Below, one piece after another: positions 11,231-23,306 of a DNA stretch of 64,000 bases. Positions within the stretch are counted from its first letter, which is position 1. The number at the start of each line of letters is the position of its first letter. Origin of the DNA: Macropodus opercularis (lineage: Eukaryota; Chordata; Actinopteri; Anabantiformes; Osphronemidae). The DNA lies in assembly GCA_030770545.1 (NCBI GenBank), contig CM061090.1, positions 9,875,501-9,939,500 of the forward strand, given 5' to 3'. A program made the position numbers and the translations under genes. The notes under the pieces are model-generated. The model searched no databases and was not told the origin of the DNA. It was given only the letters and a program-made list of their open reading frames with translations.

Positions 11231-12890
11231 GTTCTGCAGACCTACAAACCCAGGCTCTGATATGAAATTGACAAATTGATGAGCCAAGAGTTTTAGCCAC
11301 AGTTAAACCGTTTCTGTTTGAGTTTTGAGAAGTTCTTCCATGCCTTCATTTCTATCTACATGCTTCTGAACCAACTTGAACTCTGGAATCTATACGAACT
11401 AAACTGTACACAATCAACCTGTGTCTAATCTCTTTCTTTTCCAAACCTTCTACATCTCTAACAACAATTTCAACTAGTGACCACATTATATGCTGCCATG
11501 GCCTTGTGCTTCTTACGACATATAAAATTTAAAGGCAGTACTCCATCACACCTGTCTCTTATATCCTTAGCTACACACCAGGTCTGTGCTACTGCTTCTA
11601 GGGCTCTCTGGGTGTGGTTTTGAATTGTCACCACATTTGACTCATCAATGCTTGAATCTCCTGCCATCATATTGCTGACCACAATTTAAGCCAAGCCCAT
11701 AGTGACGACTAAAGTGTAAAGCAAAAGAAAGAGAGAGAGTGACATTTGACAAAACCGTGTCAAAATGTAAATTATATCTAGAAACATCAGCCATTCTCTC
11801 GAATCATATGTATGGACAAGGACTGCTTAAAAAAATCCCCTCCAGGCTATTATTACCTTCTTCCATCCAGAAGCAAGAAGCGAGTGCAACCGTTAACTAG
11901 CCATCTCTCAGCATTTGGCTTTTGTTTTGAGTGCTGTGGTGAACTGAGGTGTGAACTATTGCAAACAGGTTTCCGCTGGTGGAAACTTACTGTAGGTTCT
12001 AGCATGTACACAGGAAGAGTGGCAACAATTTTTAAAAAGGCAGCGTGTGTGATAATAACTGTGTGCACATTAACAAGAAATACAGGACAAGCACCCATAA
12101 CAATGGTTATTTAATAATACAGTGGGCAGTGAAAGAGCTGAAAACTTTTGTAATAATAATTTTCTCAGCACACTATGAGAGGATGTGAACTTTTTTTCAG
12201 ACTAATTGGTCTGTTTTTTCTAGTCTCAAAAAGTAGAAATTTGAGACCTGCCAAATATTAAAATTATTATTACACCTGTTATTATTATTATATGTCTTAA
12301 TCATCATTTGCAAATTCAAGACGTTCATATCGCACATGTCTACATGCCCTGAGTCGCTACATTTACGCAAACACCCGGTTTTGTCTAGCACATGCATGAG
12401 ACTGACTGACATGCGTCATCCTCCATACTGTCCACACAGCGGAACCTCGTGTGTCACGTAAGGTTTTCATGGCTGTGTGTGACCATGTTAAACAGACAGA
12501 CTCACTTAAACAGGTGTGTCCCAAAGGTGCTGTTTAGCTGTTGAAGATGTTTCACCTGTAGGATACAACCTGACCTGTAGGAATAACACGCTTCACAAAT
12601 ATTTGAATTTATTTGTACCGTTGGCAAATACTGTTCACAAATGCACAATAACTTCTGAGAAACCTGCCAAAAGCTTCCTTAATGTGTAGAAGGAAATAAT
12701 TCCGTTTACAGAAACCTTTTACTAGTTAGAAAATAAAAAACCCAAACAGCCTTTAAATGTTTTATTTCCTGGTTCCTTGCTGTTGTTTATAGGTTACAGT
12801 ATATTTCTCTGTTTTCTACTATGAATCTCTTCTCCAGGACCAACCGTGCTGAGCCAGGGGGCACTGAGCATGTGTTCACTTAAAGACTAG
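11231..12890. other. Intergenic after NITR-2
   Basis: No supported gene. Frames of up to about 100 codons at 11.8-12.1 kb on both strands have no recognisable domain and overlap each other. Confidence 0.5.
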
Positions 12891-12903
12891 AGGAGTCGAC
12901 GTG

Positions 12904-12908
12904 ATTGG
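12904..12908 (-). promoter_or_regulatory. Inverted CCAAT box of NITR-3
   Basis: ATTGG (CCAAT on the other strand) begins 77 nt before the NITR-3 start, the same spacing as the forward boxes of NITR-1, -6, -7, -8 and -9. CCAAT boxes work in either orientation. Confidence 0.45.
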
Positions 12909-12980
12909 CCAGTGAAGCAAAGTCTCCTCTGTGAGGAGTAGAGAACAATTCAATTCATTCTTCACAGCACCTGAAGCACA

Positions 12981-14641
12981 ATGACGCCTCCAAACCTTGG
13001 TTTGTATATCACATGTCTGCTCATGTCCAGTGCAGGTAAGTTGTGTTTTTTTCCCCACAGCTTTATTCTATAATCATATATGTGGTTTTAACTTGTTTAA
13101 CATGTTTAAATACATGGGTAAACATACTTCTACACATACTACATCATTGTAGAACCAACGTATTTCATTTTCTCCTCAGCTTCTACTATTTTACATCAAC
13201 AATCATTACAGTTTGGAGCAGCAAATGTTGGAGGAAATGTGTCTTTACCGTGTCTCTGTCAGGATGAGGTAGCAGTGATGTTTTACTGGTACAAGCAAAC
13301 TCTAGGTCAGGTACCGACGCTGGTGTCGACTTTCTATAAGCACAGACAAAGTAACGTCTTTCATGGTGAATTTGAGAACAATCCACGTTTTTCATTGGAT
13401 ACTGGGAACCAAAAACATCACTTGACGATATCAGGTTTGCGGATTTCAGACTCAGCTACCTACTACTGTGTAAAGAGCAACTTATATGACTTCGAATTCT
13501 GTGAGGGAATGACTGTCGATGTAAAAAACAGATCCAACGTCCCAGCTTTGGTGCATCAGTCAGTGTCTGGGAGCCTCCATCCAGGAGGTTCTGTGACGCT
13601 GAACTGTACAGTTCACACTGGAACCTGTGATGGACAACACAGTGTTTACTGGTTCAAAGACTCTGGACAAACTCATCCAGGAATCATTTACACCAAGGGA
13701 GACAGAAACGATCAGTGTGAGAGGAAACCAGACACACAGAACCACAACACCAGCTCCTGTATCTATAACCTGCCAGTGAACAACTTGAGTCTTTCTCATG
13801 CTGGGACCTACTACTGCGCTGTCGCCTCATGTGGACACATTCTGTTTGGAAAAGGCACCAAGCTGGACTTAGAGGGTGAGTAACATTATGAGATGATTTT
13901 TCGTGCCTCTGTTAGCAGGGAGGGAGGTTATTCTACCTTTACATATGCAAATGTACGTTTTAAAGGTGAACCTAAGGTTTCGCCAGGAAGCCTGATCAGG
14001 TTGGCAGCATGACGTGATCATGTCATATATGAAAGATGCCTAATGCATTAAAAGCACTGCTTCAGAAAGCATTTTCACAAAACCCGCAGCTTTTGTCCCA
14101 TCACCTACACTGAAAGGACGTGTGTTTGTTGAAAGGACGCCTCTCATTCTTCTTAGCGTGAGGCCATCTAACAGCTCCTTTGTGTCTCCTGGTGGCGTGT
14201 TCTCTACAGACAGTCCAGGCTCTCTCGTCTTGGTGTATTTCCTGAGTGCTTTGCTGGCGTTCACCACCAGCCTGGTGGTTTTACTGGCTTTCTGTGTGTA
14301 TAAGATGTACAAAGATAACGGCCTCTGTACAGGTGAGTAGTAATCAACCACAAGCTGACTGCAAGTAGAACAATGCATCTTATTACGTGGCTTCTCATTC
14401 TTCAGAACAAGACTCAAACGTGACCTCACCTACAGCAAATACAGAGGTATGGAACTTTTACATATACATATACATATATACTGTATATATCTTTGCCACA
14501 ATACTGTTGCCTGTCCTCAACTGTCAGGATAAGGAGAACCTTCATTATGCTGCATTACGGGATCACAAGGTCAATGGATCAAGAAAACAAAGGGACGAGA
14601 CAATCATGAGCGAATGTGTGTATTCCAGTGTGAAGGAGTAA
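12981..14641 (+). CDS. nitr: NITR-3, inhibitory novel immune-type receptor
   Basis: Exons are 12981-13035, 13180-13875, 14210-14332, 14406-14446 and 14528-14641 (342 residues; phases 1,1,1,0). Signal peptide MTPPNLGLYITCLLMSS. The V domain (about 20-133) has LPCLC, WYKQTLGQV and DSATYYC. Its J-like region reads FCEGMTVDV, so an extra cysteine replaces the usual glycine or alanine. The I domain (about 136-249) opens with SNVPALVHQSVSG and is nearly identical to that of NITR-1, -7, -8 and -9. It keeps six cysteines and CGHILFGKGTKL. The membrane helix (about 257-280) is followed by a tail with a classical ITIM, LHYAAL (Tyr about 312), and CVYSSV at the end. It belongs to the same subfamily as NITR-1. 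Confidence 0.9.
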
Positions 14642-14745
14642 CGTCGGACATGTTCCTGCGCTTTGTGTCTACAGTAACTTCCTATTTGTAAAAAACAACC
14701 TCTGCCTATGATTCCTTGAATATGACGAATCATTTCTTGCATTGT

Positions 14746-14751
14746 AATAAA
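14746..14751 (+). promoter_or_regulatory. Polyadenylation signal of NITR-3
   Basis: AATAAA lies 105 nt after the stop codon. Confidence 0.6.
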
Positions 14752-15700
14752 CCAAACTTATTATAAAACACAGATTGTCTGAGTGGTTTGTTGCTGATGT
14801 TAGAGAGCTGCTGTCACATCGTTCTAACCAGTCGTCCCTGTGGTTTCAAGCAGGATGTCTCTGCATCGGTGGTTCGCAGTCGTTCGACCCACACACTGAG
14901 GTAAGTTTGTTGTACTGCGTATTCAGTCAAGTGAATACTTAGCCTTCAGCAAAGAGCTCGTCCTCAAGAGAATCAGAGAAACGAACTGGAGCTTCTGATG
15001 TTCTATGAGCATCTAACCTGACGCACAAACCTGCACCTGTGTTTACAAGTCGACTCTTTCTCTTGCTACTAGATTGGCTGTAACGCTGGCTCAGCCTTCA
15101 GCCTCTGTGTGATCTATTTTGCTGTGTGCTTCAGGTCGTTAACGTTAGGAGGAAACAGACAAACAAACCAGGGCTCAGTTCTTTGCTACCGCAGGTCGTG
15201 CTGTAGAGTTCAGCCTTTCAGTCGCCTCCTCTAAGGAGGCTACCGACCTTTCAAGTGCACTATACAAAGAGGAGCTGGACAAGGGCATTTTACCTAGATG
15301 AAAACAATGCGGTTACTTGTCAACCTCTTCCTCTTCCTCTTACGTACAGTATAACAGGGGGCAAGTGAAAAACATCTGAGCATGTTTTAACAACTGGCAG
15401 CAAACCTTAAACACAGACTAACAACGAAATCACGTTGTCTCCAGCATCCAGCACTGTGTTTGAAGAATGGGATCAAGAGGTTTGCATTTATTAAATGCTG
15501 AGAGTTATTTGGTCAAGTTGATCTGAAAAGCACCACACTAAGAAAAATAAAGATGCACTGGAAAGCATGAACACAGAAAGGAAAACAGCCACCACAGCCC
15601 CTACAGTTGTGTCCTCGCCATATATGTTTCCATTGCTTTTTAAGGGTTTGACACATCTTTCCTAATGACTGTTGAGTGTGTTTAGCGTTCAGGCTAACTG
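14752..15700. other. Intergenic between NITR-3 and NITR-4
   Basis: Nothing that I can identify as a gene, RNA or repeat. Confidence 0.5.
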
Positions 15701-15714
15701 CACTTGCAGAGCAG

Positions 15715-15750
15715 CCAATCAGGTGAGACTAAATTAAGTGATGAACCAAT
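15715..15750 (+). promoter_or_regulatory. Two CCAAT boxes upstream of NITR-4
   Basis: CCAAT occurs at 15,715-15,719 and again at 15,746-15,750, the latter 123 nt before the start codon. Confidence 0.4.
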
Positions 15751-15868
15751 GAGCTGCCCGACACACGTGACTCGCTTTGGCACGAGTTGGTCCTGTATGT
15801 TGAAGCTGTCATATCTGCTGTGACTGTCACTTCAGCCTGTGAGGTAGACGAGGCAACAGGCAGAGAAG

Positions 15869-18530
15869 ATGAAGATAATTTGCTTCCTGGGTGTTTCTCT
15901 GCTCTGCTCTGTGTGTAAGTTAGAAAAGTGAAGACACATGAGGAATTTGTTGCTGTACGTCACAATCAAAGAGAATTAATGATCCTTGTATTTCTGTTTC
16001 TTTCAGGTAAAACCCACGTAGGTGTGATTTCTCACCTACAGTCTTTCCAAGCTGTGGAAGTAGGAAACTCAGTTACTATTACTTGTTGGATTTCTAAAGC
16101 TGGGAGACACAGAGTATGGTACAAACTCACCACAGAGAGCAAACTACAGCCAGTGGCCTCAACAGATACTGTCTACAATCTGACCACATTTAATCAGGCA
16201 TCTCTCCATTATGATGTCAGATGTGAGCATCTGAGCAGCCACCTTACTATAACATCCACCACATGGGAAGACGCTGGCACATACTACTGTGGCGTGATGA
16301 ACTTTCTTGACATTGAGTTTGAATCAGGAACCTTTCTCATAATAAGAGGTACAGTATGTGCTTTATGACTGGAGACGCTGGAGTTTTAAAACAAACACTA
16401 ATGATTTGGTTTCTTCCTAAAGGCGCAAACGTGATCAGTAGCTCTGTCATCCAAGAGCCACAGAGTGAATCAGTGCCGCCAGGAGCCTCTGTGACGCTCA
16501 GCTGTTCTGTTCACAGCGATCACTGCACAGCAGAACACATTCGGGTCACGTGGCTGAAGAGCTCTAATCGCTCCGATCTGGAAATCGTTCACGCGTCTGA
16601 AGACGTGAACAGCTCCTGCCACAGGACTAACCTGCGTTCTACCTGTGTGTACAACGTCCTCCTGAGGAACCTCGGCTCTGACGAGGCTGGAACCTACTAC
16701 TGTGCTGTGAACTCATGTGGACAGATGCAGTTTGGAAACGGGACCACGGTCAATGTTCACAGTAAGAGAGCAACAGTACACGCAAGGTTTCTGTCCTGAA
16801 ATCTGAATTCACAGGTTCATGTAAAGAAGCAGAGCTTATGCTCATGTTATGCTTATATTTATTTATTATACACGTTTGCTTTTAATGTCTAAAATCAATA
16901 ATTTGTCTGCTCTCTTCTGGAGACGTTGATTTTACTAAACCATCTAATCTGAGTCCAGCTGTTATTGCACTGGTTCTGTCTAACGTTGTGTGGATGGTGA
17001 CACTTCTCCTTCTATGGTCACGTTGCAAGAACAACAAGGATCCAGCAGGTATTTAGAGCTTTGGGTAACAGTGTGGGTGTGTACAAACAGTCACAAGAAG
17101 AAGTATGCGAACCCTTTTGGATTACATCAATACAGTCAACACCAGAAAAACACAGCCTGCTTAAACTAATACTGCACAAACATTATATTACATTACATTA
17201 TAAGTTTTTATGTTTTTATTGAACATAACACGTAAACATTCAGTCCAGGAAAAACGTATGAGAACCTTTGGACTTAATAACTGGTTGACCCTCCTTTAGC
17301 AGCGATAACCTCAGTCAAACGTTTCCTGTAGTTGCAGATCAGACCTGCCAAACGGTCTGGAGGAATTTTGGACCATTCCTCTTCACAAAACTGTTTCAGT
17401 GCAGAAATATTCTTGGGATGTCTGGTGTGAATCGATTTCTCGAAGTCACGCCACTGCATCTCAATCGGGTTGAGGTCCAGACTCTGCCTGGGCTACTACA
17501 GAAGGCGGATTATCTTCTGTTGTTGATTCATTTCTATGCTTTGGGTCGTTGTCCTGTTGCATCACCATCTTCTGTGGAGCTTCACTTGGCAGAAAGATGG
17601 TCTTAAGTTGTCCTGCAAAATGTCTTGATAAACTCATTTTTCTGCCAATGACAGCAATCATTCAGGAACTAAGGCAGCAAAGCAGCCCCAAACCATGACG
17701 CCCCCTCCACCATGTTTTACAGTGGGGATGAGGTTTTGATGTTGGTGTGTCTATTTTTCTCCACAAAAGTTCTTTCCAAACAACTCAATTTTGGTTTCAT
17801 CTGTCCACAGAATATTTTTCCCGTAGTGCTGTGGAACCAGCTGCTCCTTTGCAAACGTGCTGCAGTATTTTTTTGGATGGCAGTGGCTTCCTCCATGGTG
17901 TCCTACCATATTCTCCATTCTTGCTTAATGTTTTACTTATTGTAGATTTGTCAACAAAAATGTATTTCTATTAGTCTTCAGCAGACACTATGATTCTTCT
18001 TCCCCTCATTCTGCGCTTTGCTCTTGCAGTCGTCTTTACAGGACGACCGCAACAGTGCTGAACTTTCTCCATTTGTAAACAGTCTGTCTTAGTGTGGACA
18101 CATCAAGGCTTTTAGAGATACTAGTTTAAGCAGGCTGTGTTTTTCTATTGTTGTGACTTAGATGAAGGTCAAAAAACATCTTATGACGAATTTATACAGA
18201 AATCCATGTAATCCCAAAGGGTTCACATACTTTTTTATGCAACTGTATCTGTCTTTAGCATTGACAGCAAACATCTGTGTTTTTAACAGCAACCCAACCC
18301 AGCGGTGGATCTCCTGAAAGCTGTCAGGTGATTCAGTTCTCAATCAATTATCTTAGACTTCGGTACAATTACAAATATTTTTTTTAATTAAATGTTCATA
18401 ATATTTCCATATCTTTCAGACTGAAGTTCTTTATGCAGCAGTGTGTGCAGCTACCAGAAGCTCCTCCTGCAGACCAGCTCCAGTCAAACACAGTGAAGAC
18501 TCAGGAATTTATTCAGACATCAAGCAATGA
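15869..18530 (+). CDS. nitr: NITR-4, inhibitory, split-exon type, Tc1 relic in an intron
   Basis: Exons are 15869-15914, 16007-16348, 16423-16761, 16923-17048, 18290-18327 and 18420-18530 (333 residues; phases 1,1,1,1,0). Signal peptide MKIICFLGVSLLCS. The V domain (about 17-129) has ITCW, WYKLTTESK, GTYYCGV and FESGTFLII, in which the first glycine of the J-like motif is glutamate. The I domain (about 130-242) has six cysteines and SCGQMQFGNGTTV. The membrane helix (about 254-273) precedes a tail with ITIM VLYAAV (Tyr about 302) and a terminal IYSDIKQ. It is the sister of NITR-2 by exon plan and sequence. The intron after the membrane exon is 1.24 kb because a Tc1-like element lies in it; both splice sites remain intact. 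Confidence 0.88.
17084..18245 (-). mobile_element. Tc1-like transposon relic in NITR-4 intron
   Basis: Inverted ends are recognisable: aagtatgcgaaccctttt near 17,100 and its complement aaagggttcacatactttt near 18,217, with TA at both outer edges. On the minus strand, the transposase C-terminal half is readable from about 17,661 down to 17,274. It includes a catalytic-region motif (MQQDNDPKH) and a CEEEWSKIPPDR segment near its end. Frameshifts and stops break it and the total length (about 1.16 kb) is short, so it is dead. It lies antisense to the host gene. Confidence 0.85.
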
Positions 18531-18598
18531 TTATTGTACATACAGTACATCTATGTATGTTTTCCATAATTGATTGCTGACCATAAATGAGTGATTTA

Positions 18599-18604
18599 AA
18601 TAAA
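18599..18604 (+). promoter_or_regulatory. Polyadenylation signal of NITR-4
   Basis: AATAAA lies 69 nt after the stop codon. Confidence 0.55.
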
Positions 18605-20280
18605 ATAACATAATAATGTATTATTCAGTGTCTGAATACATATAATATTCCCTTGTGATATTTTCAAAAAATATATATTTTGTTAAATTAATCTAAAATA
18701 TAAATAAAACAACTTCATTTTTCAGTTCAGTCTTTTTTCTTATTAATGTACCTTTATCATACATTATATGTAAGGTCAAACTGTGAAGGTCAAACTGTAA
18801 CATCTTGGCCCCAGTTGGAAATGAGTTCAAATTTCTGAAACGCTAACTGTCAAGTCATGATTATTTTAATAAACATGAACTTCCTGTGAACTCCACCATG
18901 TTTCTACAGTAGCCCGGAAAGGACAAACCAGAAAAGGACAAGAAACACTGCCACAGTGTGGGCACAGTCGTTCGTATTATGGATAGAAGCTACAACTTTG
19001 ATTTTTACACTAAATTCAGTTTCAACATATGTATCGAAACCTTAAGACTCCAAGTATTATTACTAGAAGACCAACAACACAGGGCCGGTCAGACACCGTG
19101 TGAAGGGAAGGGGCAGTAATGTGGTTGCAGCCTGCATCCTCAAAGCCAGATGCCACAAAACATCCTGCACCTTTCAGGAATAAAGACTATATAAGCGTCT
19201 TCATTTCATTTCCCTCAGGTGGAACAGAGACAGGTTTGATTAGATTCATTAAATATTAATTTCTGATCTGATTATTTTTCCTTAGCTCAGGTCAAAGGTG
19301 ATGTTAGGTGATCTCTTGTGTTGCTTTTGCCTTTTGGTTCTTTAGGTGGCAGCAAAACACTCCATTAGAAAACAAAAAAAACGGAAAAATGCTTGAGGTG
19401 GATTATTGCTTTGTGTTGACATTTCTTAATTTTACAGCACGTTGTCTTGCTGTAAGTGCATAAACTACTGCGTCATATAATCTAGATTAATCCATGATCC
19501 ACAGTTTCACATCTAACCACATTAACAGAGCTTCTACAATTTGGGACTTTTATTGCACCATGTTAATAACAACACAGTGACTTGTACAATAATGTTACAA
19601 CAAAGCCAAGGAGCTTCTGAAACCTGAGTCACACTGTGAGTAATTCATGGCCTTTTAGTGTATTTACCGTTTAAACTGTGTTTGTTGTGCTAAGCAGGAC
19701 ACAGAGATGGGCAGTACCTGCTAGAGGGAACAGCTGAGTGTGAGCTGAGCAGCATTCTGAGCGTTTCCATTACTTTATAATACAAGGTCCGGCTGATCAC
19801 ACAAGAAGAGCAAAAACAGTTGTTTGCACATGAGCAGCGGCTGCCGTGGCTTCACACCCACACCTACACAAACGTCTGAGTCCATGAAGCTGAGGACCGG
19901 TGTCCTTCAGTGATGGTCGAACCATTAACCAGGAACAAGCTGTGATGCTGTTGATCATGGCAACAATGGGGAGAGAAGCTGAAGCGACCATTTAGATGGT
20001 AATAAAACCAGCCTGGTTTTCATTATATTCCATATAGTATATATATGACATTCTCACTGTCCCTTATTATAATAACCAGCTATTTGACTGTTCAGTCCAG
20101 TCTTGATGTTGTCATATTTGTCTTTTCACAGATGTCCATGTTGTGTATTTCTCTAACCACGGTTCTGACTTTGTGCTAGTGTCTCATAATTTGCTGTCTG
20201 AAGTTTTATCCTTTTTCAGATTGTGTTTGATACAAGTTTGAAAGTGTTGAACATTTACTGCCGCCCAACATGAACTATTC
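18605..20280. other. Intergenic between the NITR block and the single-V block
   Basis: No exon found. A TATA-like actatataagcg near 19,188, followed by a pyrimidine-rich tract and ag, could be a relic promoter, but nothing downstream resembles a receptor exon. Confidence 0.45.
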
Positions 20281-20285
20281 GATAG

Positions 20286-20325
20286 CCCGCCCCTTTTCCA
20301 TGAAGCCCCCTTACACAGTATAAAG
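20286..20325 (+). promoter_or_regulatory. Proximal promoter of IgV-1 (GC box and TATA)
   Basis: cccgcccctt is followed by TATAAAG at 20,319-20,325, 37 nt before the start codon. That implies a very short leader. The GC box plus TATA plan is shared with IgV-2 and IgV-3 although the rest of the promoter differs. Confidence 0.5.
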
Positions 20326-20355
20326 GGCCTTTGCTGTGAGATGGTTTTGTGCACG

Positions 20356-21959
20356 ATGAGGAGTTTCACTTTAATAACAGCTTTACTTCTCCAGAGCTGC
20401 AGTAAGTATTCATGTTACATTATTAAGCTCTCTCTTGACCACTAACACACATTTAACCTTAACTCACAAATAACTGAGAATTTCATTTTTTAAATGTATC
20501 TTTGATTCACTGTCTGTTTGCTTGTTTCGGGCTGGATCTGTGTCTCAGGCTCTGAGTCTCACACTGTGGAGGTCCAGCCTGGTCAAGACGTCACACTGCT
20601 CTGCTCCAACATTTCCAAAGAGCCAACACAGACAGACTGGTTTCGAGTGGTCAACAGAACCAAACCACGATGCATCTCCTCTGTGTTTGACCCAAACGGC
20701 AAAGCTTCACTCTGTGATGGATTTACAGAGCGATTTGAAATGAGCTCCAACGTCTCTATTGTCTTCCTTAAGATCAAGTCAGTGGTTTTATCAGACTCTG
20801 GACTGTATTTCTGTGGATTTTACATAGACAAACATACAGTCATTGCCAGCGCAACACATTTAAGAGTCCAAGGTACAGGTAAGAATGAAGTTACATCTAA
20901 GCTCCCTCAGAGATGTTTTTATATTTACAATATGCTGCATCACAGTAAGACAGAATATGTCACCGTATCTCATTCTTTGCTAAAAGGGAACGATCAGCTT
21001 GAGCAAGATGTGGATTCGGAGAATGAACGTAAGATTCCTTTTCTGCCTTTCAAAAACACAGTATCTAGCATTTTAATGTCTTTTGTTGTAGAAAATGGCC
21101 CAGAATGCATCTTGGTGGGAGCCTCTCATGAGCCAGACTCTCTAATAACCTGCAGTGTTGCAGAGGCATTTGTTTCTCAAAAGCTGTGAAGCTTGTTCAT
21201 CCCACAATAAAATAATTCAAGTATTAGTAATAGTAACTCAGTTCAGTTAGTAGGTTTTGTAGCTATCGTAGCTTTGACTTGTGTGACTTGGTGGTTCCAC
21301 CAGATTAAATGTGTGTCGCCCTGTTGTTCTTGCAGAAGATAGTGAAAAAAAGACAAACATGACGACCGTGATCCTTGCTGGTCTGTGTGGTTTTCTCTCT
21401 GTGGTCATCATTGCTCTATCTGTTAAAGTCAGGAAACTTCAGACAGGTAGTCGGCTCCATGGCCCCTTGTATCTTACAGTATGTGACCGTAATGGAAATA
21501 CAGCAGAAGCATATAACCAGAGCGACATTAACCAACTCGGATTTCTGTGTTGTTTTATTTAGCTGTGACCGAGGAAACACAATCAAAAGGAAAAGAGGTA
21601 TATTTTAGGAGCAATATGTTATTTTGTATATTATGCATATCACATGTATATTGTGTTTTTAGATTTATGTTAATAATTATTTATGATGTCCTGTAGAATC
21701 AAACATTGTTCCTGTGATTTAGGTCTTTAATTTAAATAGTAATCCTCCAATCATGAATTGACTTTTGCAGAATGTGAACACAAAGCTACTGGCACCCTTA
21801 GGTTTACAACATCTAATTCTCAATACCCTTATTTTCCAGAATCTGGGCTCTAATGACCTGAACTATGCAGCCCTAAGTTTCCAGGCCAAGCCAAGAAACC
21901 ACAGGCCAGCACCAAAGAGAGAGCTGGAGCCAAACGTGGTGTACGCCGCCACCAGATGA
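20356..21959 (+). CDS. IgV-1, single-V-domain ITIM receptor with a damaged splice acceptor
   Basis: Exons by comparison are 20356-20401, 20531 (or 20549)-20878, 20987-21028, 21336-21446, 21563-21597 and 21840-21959, up to 233 residues (phases 1,1,1,1,0). After a signal peptide (MRSFTLITALLLQSC) comes one V-type domain with LLCSN, WFRVVNRTK, an extra cysteine pair (CISS and LCDGF), MSSN and DSGLYFCGF. A stalk, a membrane helix (TVILAGLCGFLSVVIIALSV) and a tail with ITIM LNYAAL and a second tyrosine in VVYAATR follow. The acceptor of exon 2 reads tttcGG instead of tttcAG. The next AG, 18 nt on, is in frame and would drop six residues, so the gene may still work. Exon phases match the NITRs. I do not recognise the family by name; ligand and cell type are unknown. 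Confidence 0.72.
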
Positions 21960-23225
21960 ACTGCAGCTCAGAGCGATGGGAAACTTTATCACATCAAACT
22001 AGTTTTGTGTTTTTGTGTGTGTAGTTGGGAGAGAATCCATGAAATGTGACATTTTATCTCCTGCGCCTTGTTCTTACTCGTGTTTTGTATTCGTCTCTGT
22101 TGGTCAGCGTTATGAGTTATGTTTTCTGAATAACAGCTGAGAGCAAAACAAGAATAACAAATGAGAGACAGAGGGGCAGTCAGAAAACAGGGTTTGTGGG
22201 TTAATGTGTGACAGATATAGTTCTGCTATTTGACAGGAAGAGACAGCACATTGTGGTCGGAGTATAAAGAGGTGAAAATCAAGTCCTGCCAAGTCAAACA
22301 AAGTAGTTTCATTTTAGACTGTTTTAGAAGAACAATTAAAGAAAACACAATATGATAAACTACCACAAAGTAGCAACAAGCAAACGTCTCCACCAGAGAA
22401 AGACGTGACAGAGACCAGGATATTCTCACAGAACGTGAAGAGTGTGAATAAAACACTGGTAAATCTCTCAACAAACGCATCTGCCTTCACATTTGACCCT
22501 TGTCAGGTTCAGATAGATGGACAGGAGATGCTGCAGTAGCTGCAGTAATGGTGCAGTAGCACAGCATTTAGCAGTGGGTGATATCATTTAGTCTGGAGTG
22601 ACCAGTTCTGACTTCTCTAAAATGACACAAGACAAGAAACACAAGTGTCCGTCCAGACTGAATTAGAATTAGAATTTAACATGTAAATAATTTGGGCTGA
22701 ACAATGATAATGTTTACTGTAACTGTCTTTGCATATTTTGTTGTGATATATTTTATTGTACACAGTCATCGTGACTCCAGGGTGTGTTAAACAACGTTTA
22801 ACCCCTGACCTGAACTACGCATTCAGCTAGGATGGGCCTGAGCTGCAGCCTAATGTTGTTTACGCTGCCACCAGATGAAGCCAGGAAACAACAGGAACTG
22901 CACCTGATGCTTTATCATGTCAGAGGCTTTTTCTTTTTGTGTGTGTAGCGGGTGAAAACTAAAAGAAATGCAAATAAATAGCAGTTGTTTTTTGCTTTAT
23001 TTGACATCTGCTTTACCTTCAAATCAACATCAAAGACATAATCAAAGGCAAAGACGTGTGACACAACAAGAGTCTCTGCGGATTTATGAAATTGTATCAT
23101 AATATCTTAATTCTCCAGCCACAAAACTTTCCAGTGACTTTTGAAATATATTTTATGGAGCAGTTCATATGTAGAGACACTGCAAGTGTGAGGCTGTAAG
23201 TGTGAGGGACAACACAATAAACCAG
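21960..23225. other. Intergenic between IgV-1 and IgV-2
   Basis: Inside the tandem unit. Near 22,799-22,878 a second, decayed tail-exon-like stretch (aacccctgacctgaactacgc, then gtttacgctgccaccagatga) suggests a relic of an older single-V gene end. No complete gene. Confidence 0.55.
22799..22878 (+). pseudogene. Relic tail exon of a single-V receptor
   Basis: gacctgaactacgcattcag resembles the DLNYAAL tail start, and gtttacgctgccaccagatga matches the VYAATR-stop end of IgV-1, but the part between is shortened and out of frame. The same relic recurs in the next unit at about 25,746-25,825. Confidence 0.6.
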
Positions 23226-23228
23226 ATG

Positions 23229-23254
23229 CCCGCCCCTCTGAATCACTTTATAAG
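23229..23254 (+). promoter_or_regulatory. Proximal promoter of IgV-2 (GC box and TATA-like)
   Basis: cccgcccctc, then TTTATAAG at 23,247-23,254, 60 nt before the start codon. An identical block precedes IgV-3. Confidence 0.55.
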
Positions 23255-23306
23255 AGCTCAGTCGAACTGTATTTGCAGTGACACGCGGCTACGATTACAC
23301 GATACA

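Noticed and set aside
11812..12114. 100-codon frame after NITR-2
   Set aside because: No domain, no splice context and an equal frame on the other strand.
21063..21189. Extra exon in IgV-1 after a gttgtag acceptor (ENGPECILVG...)
   Set aside because: It falls in an intron, ends in a stop in that frame, and skipping it keeps phase 1 between exons 3 and 4 in IgV-1, -2 and -3.
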